Positions 1 through 8,273 of a stretch of DNA of 46,348 nucleotides are shown here, in pieces; the first letter of the stretch is position 1; every line of letters starts with the position of its first letter. The DNA comes from Microvirga arsenatis. GTDB lineage: Bacteria > Pseudomonadota > Alphaproteobacteria > Rhizobiales > Beijerinckiaceae. Location: NCBI RefSeq assembly GCF_009910705.1, contig NZ_JAAAXJ010000021.1:1-46348 (forward strand), written 5' to 3'. The notes below the pieces were generated by a model, which ran no database searches, was not told the origin of the DNA, and saw only the letters and a list, made by a program, of their open reading frames with translations. The position numbers and the translations under genes were made by a program.

Positions 1-426
1 GGTCGCCGTGCCGCCCGCCGCGCCCGGGGAGCCGCTCGCAGCCGCGCCGGCCGTCGCACCCGCACTGGCGCCGATGCCCGCGCCGACGGCCGCACCCACC
101 GGCCCGCCGATCAGGGCGCCGATGCCTGCGCCGGCGAGCGTGCCGCTCAGCGAGCCGCCGATGAACTCACCGGAAGCGCTGTAGACCGGACGGCCGCCGT
201 TGAGGGCCTGGCTGGTCATGGAGTGATCCTGGATCATCTGCTGCGCATAGCGGCGGACGACCGGGTTGCGGGAGCGCTCCAGCGCGAGCTGGCTCGAGGC
301 GATCTCGAAAGCATCCGATTGAGCCGCCCTCATGCGATAGGTCTGGCTGTCCATGACCATCTGGGCAGAGGCCGGGGCGGCCGAAACGGATGCAAACAAG
401 GCCGCAAGGGCAACATACTTCTTCAT
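1..426 (-). CDS. Secreted DUF4142-like protein with glycine-zipper tail (C-terminus cut off by window)
   Basis: Reading from the ATG at 426, the first ~22 residues are a signal peptide (KKY, then an Ala/Leu-rich core ending ASA before Gln). Residues ~30-75 look like the start of a DUF4142 (ferritin-like, four-helix) domain: an Asp-Ala-Phe segment, then 'NPVVRRYAQQMIQDHS', which matches the family's conserved Ala-x-x-Met-x-x-Asp-His signature. From residue ~88 the chain becomes a Gly/Ala-rich glycine zipper (repeated GAxIGA units), as in small outer-membrane or periplasmic proteins. The frame is open to the window edge, so the C-terminus is missing. Probably periplasmic; function unknown. The signal peptide and zipper are clear; the DUF4142 assignment rests on about 45 residues. 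Confidence 0.75.
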   Translation of the reverse strand, partial: MKKYVALAALFASVSAAPASAQMVMDSQTYRMRAAQSDAFEIASSQLALERSRNPVVRRYAQQMIQDHSMTSQALNGGRPVYSASGEFIGGSLSGTLAGAGIGALIGGPVGAAVGAGIGASAGATAGAAASGSPGAAGGTAT

Positions 427-708
427 GAGTGAACTCCTGTCTGTGCGGGTCGCAGAACACCGTGCGAAGCTCAACAGGCTTGCAACGTCATGGGTGGCTG
501 CTGCACCCCTTCAACGAGGAGCGATCTGGGCGGTTCCAGAAAAGGCAGTCATTGTGCCGCATAAACTCCGGAATTCCTGTATCGAGCTTGGCCATTACTC
601 ACGAGGCGATAGTAGAACGATGGTCCCGATGCTCGCGAATGCTTGCGATTTCTGGCTGAGGCCAAGCTTGACGTCGGAATGACCGATGCGGCCGGGCGGC
701 CGTGCCGC

Positions 709-1620
709 TCAGGTCTTCTGCACCTGCCGGATGCGCGCGAGGGAGAGCATGCCTAAGCCGCCGACGCTGCCGTCGGGCCTCAGGCCGCGCCGCTCCGCGG
801 TCAGCAGGAAACCCGTCCGGTCCTGGTCGATCGTGAAGAGATGGTAGCCGGCCGTGTGGGTGAGCGTTCCGCCGCGGGCCGAGGCGGAGGGGGCGCCGAC
901 GATCGGGATCGGGCCCCGCGGTCCGTCGAGATGGGCGAGCGAACCCACATGGTTGTGCCCGTGCAGCACGAGTTCCGCGCCGACCCGGCCGAGCATGGCC
1001 TCGAAGCGGGGCGCGTCCGTGAGGTGGCGGCCCGGCTCCGCGCCGCCCACATGCGGCGGGTGGTGGATGAGCACGATCCGGAAGCAGCCGGGCTCCCGCC
1101 CGAGCTGGTCCAGCATGGCCTCGGCGGCCTTCGTCTGCTTGGATCCGACCCGGCCGGTGGCGACGAAGGGGAGCGTCGGGATCGCCGAGGACAGCCCGAC
1201 GATGGCGATGGGCCCGTAGCGGCGCAGATACGGGAAGACCGCCTCGCGCCCGTCATCCCCGCGCGTCCAGGGGGCGACCTCCTTCAGGAGGCCTTCGAGG
1301 GAGCCGCGGACATAGGCGTCGTGGTTGCCCGGCACGAAGGTGACGCGGGAGGGGTCGCCCAGGCCCTTGAGGAACACCCGGGAGGTCTTCCATTCCTCGG
1401 GCAGGCCGATGTTGCAGGTGTCGCCCGTGCAGGTGATGTGGTCCGGCCCCTGGGCATGCATGTCGGCCACGAGTTCGGCCAGCAGCTCCATGTCGTGGAG
1501 GTCCTGCCGGCTGCGGTGCCAGTTGTACCAGCCGGTCAGGCGCTTGCTGAGCAGCTGCTTGAGGCGCGGCCGGGGCAGGGGGCCCACATGGGGGTCGGTC
1601 AGATGAGCGATGCGGAACAT
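709..1620 (-). CDS. Metallophosphoesterase (calcineurin-like, CpdA/class III type)
   Basis: A 303-aa cytosolic protein with the full dinuclear-metal phosphoesterase signature in order: D-x-H at 9-11 (TDPHVG), GD at 66-67, GNHD at 98-101, a His pair at 186-187 and GHNH at 221-224. This is the layout of the calcineurin-like superfamily that includes cyclic-nucleotide phosphodiesterase CpdA and Icc, which hydrolyse phosphodiester or phosphomonoester bonds using Mn/Fe. The sequence does not fix the substrate. It stands alone on the minus strand; I see no strong Shine-Dalgarno before the ATG at 1620, but the D-x-H motif nine residues in supports this start. Confidence 0.93.
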   Translation of the reverse strand: MFRIAHLTDPHVGPLPRPRLKQLLSKRLTGWYNWHRSRQDLHDMELLAELVADMHAQGPDHITCTGDTCNIGLPEEWKTSRVFLKGLGDPSRVTFVPGNHDAYVRGSLEGLLKEVAPWTRGDDGREAVFPYLRRYGPIAIVGLSSAIPTLPFVATGRVGSKQTKAAEAMLDQLGREPGCFRIVLIHHPPHVGGAEPGRHLTDAPRFEAMLGRVGAELVLHGHNHVGSLAHLDGPRGPIPIVGAPSASARGGTLTHTAGYHLFTIDQDRTGFLLTAERRGLRPDGSVGGLGMLSLARIRQVQKT

Positions 1621-1795
1621 GGCGGCCGGCTGGGTGCGAACGGAGAGGAGAGTTCGCGCGCGGGGCCGTCTGCGTCAAGCGCTCGGGGTGAAGATACCGT
1701 CGCGAAGCGCATGATTGCGCCTCGCGCTCATCACAAGGCCGTATCGCGGCCGCTTGCCCTCGGCCTGCCGAGGGCAGACGAGGCGAAACCGCGGC

Positions 1796-1915
1796 TCAGT
1801 ACTGGGTGCCCGGGATCAGGGTCGAGTAGACCGAGCGGTCCTCGAGGTTGAGGGCCGGCGACCAGGAGAAGCGGGCCGAGCGGTTCAGGCGGGACAGGAT
1901 GAAAGCGAGAAACAT
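1796..1915 (-). CDS. Possible 39-aa small protein
   Basis: A short reading frame starting at an ATG preceded by AAAGGTG at a good Shine-Dalgarno distance (ACCAAAGGTGTTCC then ATG). The product begins with a hydrophobic stretch (MFLAFILSRL) and continues with Arg/Ser- and aromatic-rich sequence ending in TLIPGTQY. I do not recognise a family. The hydrophobic start could be a short membrane anchor. The ribosome-binding site is the main reason for listing it; extension to an upstream ATG at 1990 has no such support. Could be chance. Confidence 0.42.
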   Translation of the reverse strand: MFLAFILSRLNRSARFSWSPALNLEDRSVYSTLIPGTQY

Positions 1916-2048
1916 TGGAACACCTTTGGTTGGTCCTGTCTTAGACCTTCGTCTAAAGCGGGTCACGCGCCAATATGATGCGGCAGCCATGCATTTGATG
2001 AATGACTACATTCATCCTCCGGTAATCTTGTTGTGATGGCATGAGCCG

Positions 2049-2531
2049 ATGTCCGACCTCCCCCAGCCTCGTCCAGCCGCGCGCCTCGTCTCGCGGGCGC
2101 TGCACACCTACTGGCGCTTTGCACGGGGCATGACCCTCGGGGTGAGGGGCGCCGTGCTCGACGGGCAGAACCGGGTCTTCCTCATCCGCCATACCTATGT
2201 GCCCGGCTGGCATCTGCCGGGCGGAGGCGTGGAGACGGGGGAGACGGCTCTGGAGGCCCTCGACCGGGAGCTGCGCGAGGAGGCCTGCATCGCGATGGAC
2301 GAGCCTCCGGCGCTGCTCGGGGTGTTCTTCAACCGGCGTGCCTCCCCGCGCGATCACGTGCTGGTCTATGTCATCCGCCGCTTCACGGTGCTGGCGGAGA
2401 AGCGGCCTGACCGGGAGATCGCAGAGGCGGGATTCTTCCCCCTCGACCGGTTGCCGGAGGGGACCACGCCGGCCACCCGCCGACGCCTGGACGAGATCCT
2501 CGAGGGACAGCCCCTCTCCGCCACCTGGTGA
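2049..2531 (+). CDS. NUDIX hydrolase
   Basis: A 160-aa protein with a Nudix box at residues 59-81: Gly, five residues, Glu, seven residues, Arg-Glu, then REEACI. The REx2EE core that binds the metal is intact; the position normally held by Gly near the end of the box is Cys. Nudix enzymes cleave nucleoside diphosphates linked to another moiety; the substrate cannot be read from the sequence. An N-terminal segment with YWRFARGMTLGVRG leads directly into the Nudix beta strand, which fits the chosen start, although the ribosome-binding site is weak. Monocistronic, with the acetyltransferase 157 bp downstream. Confidence 0.9.
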   Translation: MSDLPQPRPAARLVSRALHTYWRFARGMTLGVRGAVLDGQNRVFLIRHTYVPGWHLPGGGVETGETALEALDRELREEACIAMDEPPALLGVFFNRRASPRDHVLVYVIRRFTVLAEKRPDREIAEAGFFPLDRLPEGTTPATRRRLDEILEGQPLSATW

Positions 2532-2688
2532 GAGAGGGTTTGCGCCCCGGGGTCGACGCTGCTATGGCCTGAAGGAAAGTAAGGAAACGCCGAGCCTCAT
2601 GACCGCCACCCGGATTCTGCGACGACGACACGGCTGACCCCGTCCAGCCGCCTTCCTGCCTGTCTCGTCCTATGTCCAGGGTCCGTTC

Positions 2689-3198
2689 ATGACCGAGCTC
2701 TCGCTCCAGATCCGTACCGAGCAGCCCATCGATTCAGAGGCCATCGAGCGCCTGCACGAGCGCGCCTTCGGCCCCGGCCGCTTCGCCCGCACCGCATCGC
2801 GCCTGCGCGAGGGGGCACCCCATCTGCTCGATCTGTCGTTTACCGCCATGGTCGGCACGCTGCTCGTGGGTTCCGTGCGCATGACGCCCGTGCGGGCCGG
2901 CGACGAGCCTGCTCTGATGCTCGGCCCTCTCACGGTGGAGCCGGCCTTCGAGAGCCGCGGCATCGGCGGCGCCCTCATGCGCCGCTCCCTGGAGGCCGCC
3001 AAGGGCAAGGGGCACACCCTGGTGCTGCTCGTGGGCGACGAGCCCTATTACAGCCGCTTCGGCTTCCAGCGCATTCCGCCCCAGCAGCTGCAGCTTCCCG
3101 GGCCGGTCAATCCCGCGCGCTTCCTGGCGCTGGAGCTGGCCGAGGGGGCGCTCGCCCGTGCCAGGGGGCTCGTCAGCCCGCTCCCGCCGGTTGCGTGA
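2689..3198 (+). CDS. GNAT-family N-acetyltransferase (YhbS-like)
   Basis: A 169-aa GNAT protein. The acetyl-CoA-binding motif A is at residues ~80-97, with the pyrophosphate loop SRGIGGAL, preceded by the usual LGPLTVEP strand. The later 'YYSRFGF' is typical of the YhbS-type subgroup. It would transfer an acetyl group from acetyl-CoA to an unknown amine. AGGG about 7 bp before the ATG supports the start. Its stop codon directly abuts the stop codon of the convergent gene on the other strand, with no spacer. Confidence 0.9.
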   Translation: MTELSLQIRTEQPIDSEAIERLHERAFGPGRFARTASRLREGAPHLLDLSFTAMVGTLLVGSVRMTPVRAGDEPALMLGPLTVEPAFESRGIGGALMRRSLEAAKGKGHTLVLLVGDEPYYSRFGFQRIPPQQLQLPGPVNPARFLALELAEGALARARGLVSPLPPVA

Positions 3199-5271
3199 CT
3201 ACGCCCGGCGGCGTCCCTCAATCAGCCAGGCGGCGAGCGTCGAGCCGATCAGGAGAACGAGCCCGAGGAAGCCGAGCGCCATCGGGAAGACCGAGACGCC
3301 GCGCACGATGGCGCTGTCGCTGGGCCTGATCCCGATCCAGTCCCCGCCGGAAAAGCGGGTGCCCGAATGAACCGCGAGGATGCGCGGCACCGCGATGCTC
3401 TGGTCGCCCGCCATGGCCACCCGCCGCACGGAGCCGCCCGTCGCCTCGGCGATGGGTTCGAGGGCTTCCGTGTTGCTGAACACGTCCATCAGCTCGCGCG
3501 GGTTGGCCGGCCCGATGCTCACGAAGGCGATGAGGTCGCCCGAGCGCACCGTGTGCAGCCCGAGCTCGCGGCTCGCCACCTGCGCGGAGAACAGGCCGGG
3601 GCGCGACTCGGTGAGGGCGACGCTGCTCTGCGCGCCGCTGGGAGAAACGAGGGTCACCGGATCCGCCGCGTCGGCCATGGTCTGGCGCTCGATGCGGATG
3701 TCCCGCCCCAGCGCGCTCGCCCGCAGCGCCTCCTCTTCCAGCGCCGGCTCCTTCATCAGCCAGTGGGCCAGGCGGCGCAGCAGGTCGAGATGGGGGCCGC
3801 CGTTCTGGTAGCCGCGCGCCCAGAGCCAGGCGTGGTCGGAGAGCAGCAGGGCCACGCGACCCTTGTCCTCCCGGCGCAGCACGAGGAGGGGCAGGTCGTT
3901 GGCGCCCGACATGAGGGTCGAGCCCGTCTGCACCTGCGAGCCGATGATGCGCAGCCATTCGCCCCAGGCGGGAGGGGACTGCTCCGATCCGGGCAGATCG
4001 CGGGTCACGGGATGGCGCTCGCCGGTCTCGGTGATCTCGGCCTTGTAGGGTTGCTCCACGATGCTGCCGTTGGGCTGGCCCGGGATGACCGGGGCGAGGC
4101 GCGTCTGCGCCAGGCTGCCGTAGCTCGCGAATTCGGGGCCTGCCGCCACGAGGATCGCGCCGCCCTCGCGCACGTAGCGCACGATGTTCTCGAAATAGCT
4201 CGACGGCAGGATGCTCTGGTTCGCGTAGCGGTCGAAGATGATCAGGTCGAATTCCTTGATCTTCTGCTGGAACAGCTCGCGGGTGGGGAAGGCGATCAGC
4301 GAGAGTTCGTTGATCGGGGTGCCGTCCTGCTTCTCCGGCGGGCGGAGAATGGTGAAGTGGACGAGGTCCACGTTGGCGTCCGACTTCAGCAGGTTGCGCC
4401 AGGTGCGCTCGCCCGCATGGGGCTCGCCCGAGACCAGCAGCACGCGCAGCTTCTCGCGGATGCCCTCGATGGGAACGACGGCCCGGTTGTTCGCCTGGGT
4501 CAGCTCGTTGGGAAGCCCCTCGACCTCGAGTTCCACCACGTTGGTGCCGCCGTGCTCGATGCGGACCTGGAGCGAGAAGGGCGTGTCGGCGCGCACCTGC
4601 TGGCGGGCGAGCACCTGTCCGTCCCGGCGCACGGTCACCAGGGCCGTTCCGGTGCCGCCGCGCTCCATCACCTGGGCACGGACGGTCTGGTCCTTGCCGA
4701 CGATGCCGAAGCGGGGCGCCTCCAGGAGCTTGATCTGCCGGTCGCGCTCGTCCGGGCGCCCGGTGATGAGGGCGTGCAGGGGCGCGCGGAAGCCGAGGCC
4801 CTCCACGGAGGAGGGGATGTCGTGGACCACGCCGTCGGTGACGAAGATCACGCCCGCCAGCCGGTCCGGCGGCACGTCGGCGAGGCCGTTGGAGAGCGCC
4901 GAGAACAGGCGCGTGCCGTCATCGCCGTTGCCGTCGTCGGCCTCGATGAAGCGGGGATCCACATCCGCGAGCGAGCCGAACCGGCGCTCCAGCTCGGCGC
5001 GCACCTGATCGGTCATGGGCGAGCGGTCGCCGAGAGATTGCGACGTGGAGCGGTCGATCACCACCGCCACGATGTCCTTCACCTTCTCCCGGTCCTCCTG
5101 CACGAGGGCCGGGTTGGCGAGCGCCAGCAGCACCAGCCCGAGGGCGACGGCGCGGAGGATCGCGACGGGACCTCGCGAAAGGAGCGCCAGGATCGCCAGC
5201 AGGGCGACGACCGCGCCGAGGGCCCAGAGGCCGTAGGTTGGGATCAGTGGGGAGAAGCTGACGGAAAGCAA
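3199..5271 (-). CDS. Membrane protein with vWA-like and glutamine-amidotransferase-like domains (MoxR/DUF58 cluster)
   Basis: A 690-aa protein, last gene of the moxR cluster. Two N-terminal membrane helices (~15-32 and 37-56) precede a degenerate vWA-like segment (KDIVAVVIDRSTSQS, ~65-79). A later region (~275-400) resembles a class I glutamine-amidotransferase/ThuA-like Rossmann fold (LRVLLVSGEPH, then FDLIIFDRY, then GGAILVAAGPEF). A single helix closes the protein (~662-684). I see no cysteine anywhere, so a true amidotransferase nucleophile is absent and catalysis by that route is unlikely. Topology suggests a large periplasmic part between membrane anchors. Probably a scaffold or accessory to the MoxR-vWA machinery; exact role unknown. 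Confidence 0.85.
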   Translation of the reverse strand: MLSVSFSPLIPTYGLWALGAVVALLAILALLSRGPVAILRAVALGLVLLALANPALVQEDREKVKDIVAVVIDRSTSQSLGDRSPMTDQVRAELERRFGSLADVDPRFIEADDGNGDDGTRLFSALSNGLADVPPDRLAGVIFVTDGVVHDIPSSVEGLGFRAPLHALITGRPDERDRQIKLLEAPRFGIVGKDQTVRAQVMERGGTGTALVTVRRDGQVLARQQVRADTPFSLQVRIEHGGTNVVELEVEGLPNELTQANNRAVVPIEGIREKLRVLLVSGEPHAGERTWRNLLKSDANVDLVHFTILRPPEKQDGTPINELSLIAFPTRELFQQKIKEFDLIIFDRYANQSILPSSYFENIVRYVREGGAILVAAGPEFASYGSLAQTRLAPVIPGQPNGSIVEQPYKAEITETGERHPVTRDLPGSEQSPPAWGEWLRIIGSQVQTGSTLMSGANDLPLLVLRREDKGRVALLLSDHAWLWARGYQNGGPHLDLLRRLAHWLMKEPALEEEALRASALGRDIRIERQTMADAADPVTLVSPSGAQSSVALTESRPGLFSAQVASRELGLHTVRSGDLIAFVSIGPANPRELMDVFSNTEALEPIAEATGGSVRRVAMAGDQSIAVPRILAVHSGTRFSGGDWIGIRPSDSAIVRGVSVFPMALGFLGLVLLIGSTLAAWLIEGRRRA

Positions 5272-5309
5272 ATCGTTCTCCTGGTCGTGGCTCGGGTCGA
5301 GCCGGCCGT

Positions 5310-5405
5310 GTCATCCGCGGCGAGCGGAGCGAGGGAAAGGGATCCACTTGCACGCTCGGCGCCATGGATTTTCTTCCCCTCCGCTTCGCTCCGGCCGGGA
5401 ACGAC
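5310..5405. repeat. Intergenic palindromic repeat, copy 1
   Basis: A ~96-bp imperfect palindrome between two genes of the moxR cluster, running from GTCATCCGCGGCG to CCGGCCGGGAACGAC. It shares block-by-block similarity with the element at 21920-22012: the GTCATCC end, GGGAA-GGGATCC, ATGGATT-CTTCCCCTCCGCT, and the CTCCGGCCGGGAA-GAC end. Outer ends are self-complementary, so a transcript would fold into a long stem. Confidence 0.7.
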
Positions 5406-5462
5406 GTACTTGACGCCGGCCTGAGCCGCCGGAATCCGCTTTTGCTCGAAAATGCTCATGCC

Positions 5463-8270
5463 CTATTGCCCGAGCCGTTCGAGCAGGGCCGGCACGTGCA
5501 CCTGATCGGCCTTGTAGTTGCCTGTCAGCGCGTACATGACGATGTTGACCCCGCTGCGATAGGAGAATTCCCGCTGGCGCTGGTCGGTGCCGACGACCGG
5601 GAAGAGCCACTCGCCCCGCGGCCCCACGGCCCAGGCGGCCGCGAGGTCGTTGGAGGTGATGATGATCGGCGAAACCCCGTCGCCGGACCGCGCCGGGCGG
5701 CTTTCCTCGCCCTCCGCCTGGGGCGGCAGAGCCTCCACCCAGGTCTGCCCCGTGGCGTAGCGGCCGGGGAACGAGTCGAGGATGTAGAAGGTCTTGGTGA
5801 GGACGTGGTCCGGGGGAATGGGCTCGAGCTCGGGAATGTCGAGGCTCGCCAGCATCCGGCGCAGGTACTGGCCCTCCGCCGTGGGCGCTCCGCCGGGACG
5901 GTTGCCGAAGGCGTCGCGGGTGTCGAAGATCACCGTGCCGCCGCCCTTCATGAAGGCGTCGATGCGCCGGATCGCGGCTTCCGAGGGCATGGGCCGCGAT
6001 GCGACGATGGGCCAGTAGATCAGGGGATAGAACGCGATCTCGTCCCGTGCCGGATCGATCCCGATGGGCTCGCCCGGCGAGAGCGCCGTGCGCTGGCTCA
6101 GCACCTGGGTGAGGCCGGTCAGGCCGGCTCTGCTCGTGTCGTCGACCTGCTGGTCCCCCGTGATGACATAGGCAAGCCGCGTCACGAGGGCGGGGCTCGA
6201 GCTCTCCATCGTCATGGGGGAGGGCCGGCGTTCCTGCGCGCTCGCATCGGATGCGGGGTTCAGCATCAGCGCCCCGGTCAGGGCGAGGGCGGCCGCAGCG
6301 CCTGCGCGCCGCAGGCGGCCGGTGAGGTTCGACAGATGGCCGCCGAGCCAGAGCGAGGCGAGGGTGTCGGCGACGAGCAGAAGCAGGGCGAGCATGAAGA
6401 GCGGCATGCGCAGGTCGATGGTCTGGGCTCCGGCCAGGGGAGCGATCCGGGCGTTGAGCGGCGTGTAGTTCAGCGGCACGAGCCGGTCGCCCGCGAGAAG
6501 GGCATTCACGGCAAGGCTCGAATCCACGGGGCCGTAGAAGCCCGGCGGGTGCTCGCCGGTGGCGCGCTCCGCATAGGTGCGCGCCACCGCGCGGGCGTTC
6601 GCCGGCGGGGAGATGTAGGTGCCGTAGCCGTCGAGGGTGAGGCGGGGAGCCACGGTTTCGTTCTCCGCGTTGCGCGCCTCCGCATTCGCGTCGCCCGGCG
6701 CGCCGGCCAGGGCCGTGGTCCGGCGCAGCATCTCCACGAACAGGCCCGACAGGGGCAGGTTCGACCAGGTGGTGTCCGCGGTCACGTGGAAGAGCACGAT
6801 CATGCCGTCCCCCCGCTTGTCGGCTGTGACGATGGGCGTGCCGTCGGCCAGCGCCGCCCAGGTCTTGGCCGGCAGATCGCCGTCCGGCTCCGCGAGGATC
6901 TGGCGGCGGATGCCGATCTCCTCCGGGATGGCGAGACCGAAGAACGGGCTTTCGCGGGTGAAGGGGGCGAAGGTTTTAGGGGTGTCCCAGGAGAGCGTGC
7001 CGCCCAGGCTGCGGCCGCCGCGGCGCAGGCGCACCGGCACCAGCTCGTCGTTGCCCGCGGCCAGGCGCGACCCCGCAAAGCGCAGCAGCATGCCGCCGTT
7101 CTCGACGAAGGCGGTGACCTTGCCGAGCGTCTCCCGGTCGAGGCCGCCCACATCGGCGAGCACCAGGACGGAGACCTGCTCGTCGATGAGCTGGCTCACC
7201 GCGTCGGCCACGCCGCCGCGGCCCGTGCGGATCTCCGAATAGGGCGCAAGCGCCCGCTCGATGTAGTAGAGCGGCGAGAGGAGCGGCTGCGCCTGATCGG
7301 ACGTGCCGCCGAAGACGAGGCCCACGCGGCGGCGCTTGCCCCGCTCGTCGAGGAGATGGACCGCGCCGGCCGAGCCCTCGCCGAGGATCTCGACCCGGGC
7401 GATGGCGTTGCGGATCTCGGTGGGCAGATCGAAGGCGACCGTGGTCTCCGTGGCATTGGCCTCGAAGGAGAAGCGCATGTCGGCCAGCGGCAGGCTCTTC
7501 AGGTCGAGGACGCGCACGGTGCCGGAATCGCGCCCGTTCGGCTCGGGGCGCACGAGCCTGACATTGAGCTGGCCGCTCGCGTTCTCCGCGCCGGCAACGG
7601 CAAGGGCCTGAGCGCGCTCAGCCTTGAGAACGGTGATCCGCTGCCCGTCCGCCATCTGCGCCAATCCGTCGATGAAGCCCTGCCCGTCAACGCCGGCGAC
7701 CCCGTCGCTGATCCAGACGACGTTGGCATCGGGCGTCGATTCCAGGAAACGCCTCATGGAGTCGAGATGGGCCTGCCGGTTCTGCAGGTGGGGCAGGGGT
7801 TTCAGGGAGCGCAGGCGCTCGAGCGCCGCGGCGGGGCTTGCGGGTTCGATGGCCGCAGGCGCCTCCGCCGTCGCGACGAGGGCGACGGTGCGTCCGTCGC
7901 GCCCGGCGGCCTCGATGCGCTCCGAGGCCAGGTTCATGCGCTCGCGCCAGTCGTGCGCCGCGGCAAGCCCGTTGTCGAGCACGATCAGGAGCGGGGAGCG
8001 GCTGTTCTCCTCCGCCAGCGGATTCCAGATCGGGCCGGCGGCCGCCAGGATGAGGAAGGCCGCCAGCAGGAGCCGCATGAGCAGGAGCCACCAGGGCGTG
8101 CGGGCGGGCGTCTCCTGCTCCGGGCGCAGGTCGGCCAGGATCTTGAGGGGCGGGAAGTCCACGCGCTTGGGCTGCGGCGGCGTGATGCGCAGGAGCAGCC
8201 AGATCGCCGGCAGGGCGGCGAGCGCGGTGAGGACGAGCGGAACGGTGAAGGTGAGCGGCAGTCCCAGCAT
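5463..8270 (-). CDS. BatA-domain / DUF4159 membrane protein (MoxR cluster)
   Basis: A 935-aa protein. The N-terminus (MLGLPLTFTVPLVLTALAAL, then PPQPKRVDFPPLKIL, then a second helix) matches the aerotolerance BatA N-terminal domain with two membrane helices. It is followed by a vWA-like stretch (SPLLIVLDNGLAAAHDW, ~92-108), a large middle region, a third helix near 605-625, and a C-terminal DUF4159 domain (~700-930) containing FYPLIYWPI and a 'GGGTVIFDTRD' strand. In Hyphomicrobiales such proteins sit beside MoxR and DUF58 genes, as here: DUF58 ends 3 bp upstream. Likely a membrane partner in a MoxR chaperone/vWA system; no enzymatic activity is evident. Confidence 0.9.
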   Translation of the reverse strand: MLGLPLTFTVPLVLTALAALPAIWLLLRITPPQPKRVDFPPLKILADLRPEQETPARTPWWLLLMRLLLAAFLILAAAGPIWNPLAEENSRSPLLIVLDNGLAAAHDWRERMNLASERIEAAGRDGRTVALVATAEAPAAIEPASPAAALERLRSLKPLPHLQNRQAHLDSMRRFLESTPDANVVWISDGVAGVDGQGFIDGLAQMADGQRITVLKAERAQALAVAGAENASGQLNVRLVRPEPNGRDSGTVRVLDLKSLPLADMRFSFEANATETTVAFDLPTEIRNAIARVEILGEGSAGAVHLLDERGKRRRVGLVFGGTSDQAQPLLSPLYYIERALAPYSEIRTGRGGVADAVSQLIDEQVSVLVLADVGGLDRETLGKVTAFVENGGMLLRFAGSRLAAGNDELVPVRLRRGGRSLGGTLSWDTPKTFAPFTRESPFFGLAIPEEIGIRRQILAEPDGDLPAKTWAALADGTPIVTADKRGDGMIVLFHVTADTTWSNLPLSGLFVEMLRRTTALAGAPGDANAEARNAENETVAPRLTLDGYGTYISPPANARAVARTYAERATGEHPPGFYGPVDSSLAVNALLAGDRLVPLNYTPLNARIAPLAGAQTIDLRMPLFMLALLLLVADTLASLWLGGHLSNLTGRLRRAGAAAALALTGALMLNPASDASAQERRPSPMTMESSSPALVTRLAYVITGDQQVDDTSRAGLTGLTQVLSQRTALSPGEPIGIDPARDEIAFYPLIYWPIVASRPMPSEAAIRRIDAFMKGGGTVIFDTRDAFGNRPGGAPTAEGQYLRRMLASLDIPELEPIPPDHVLTKTFYILDSFPGRYATGQTWVEALPPQAEGEESRPARSGDGVSPIIITSNDLAAAWAVGPRGEWLFPVVGTDQRQREFSYRSGVNIVMYALTGNYKADQVHVPALLERLGQ

Positions 8271-8273
8271 CGC

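Noticed and set aside
2599..2637. A 12-codon mini-frame (MTATRILRRRHG) before the GNAT gene with an AAGGAAAC upstream
   Set aside because: Too short to judge, spacing to the purine tract is long, and no attenuator-like structure was seen.
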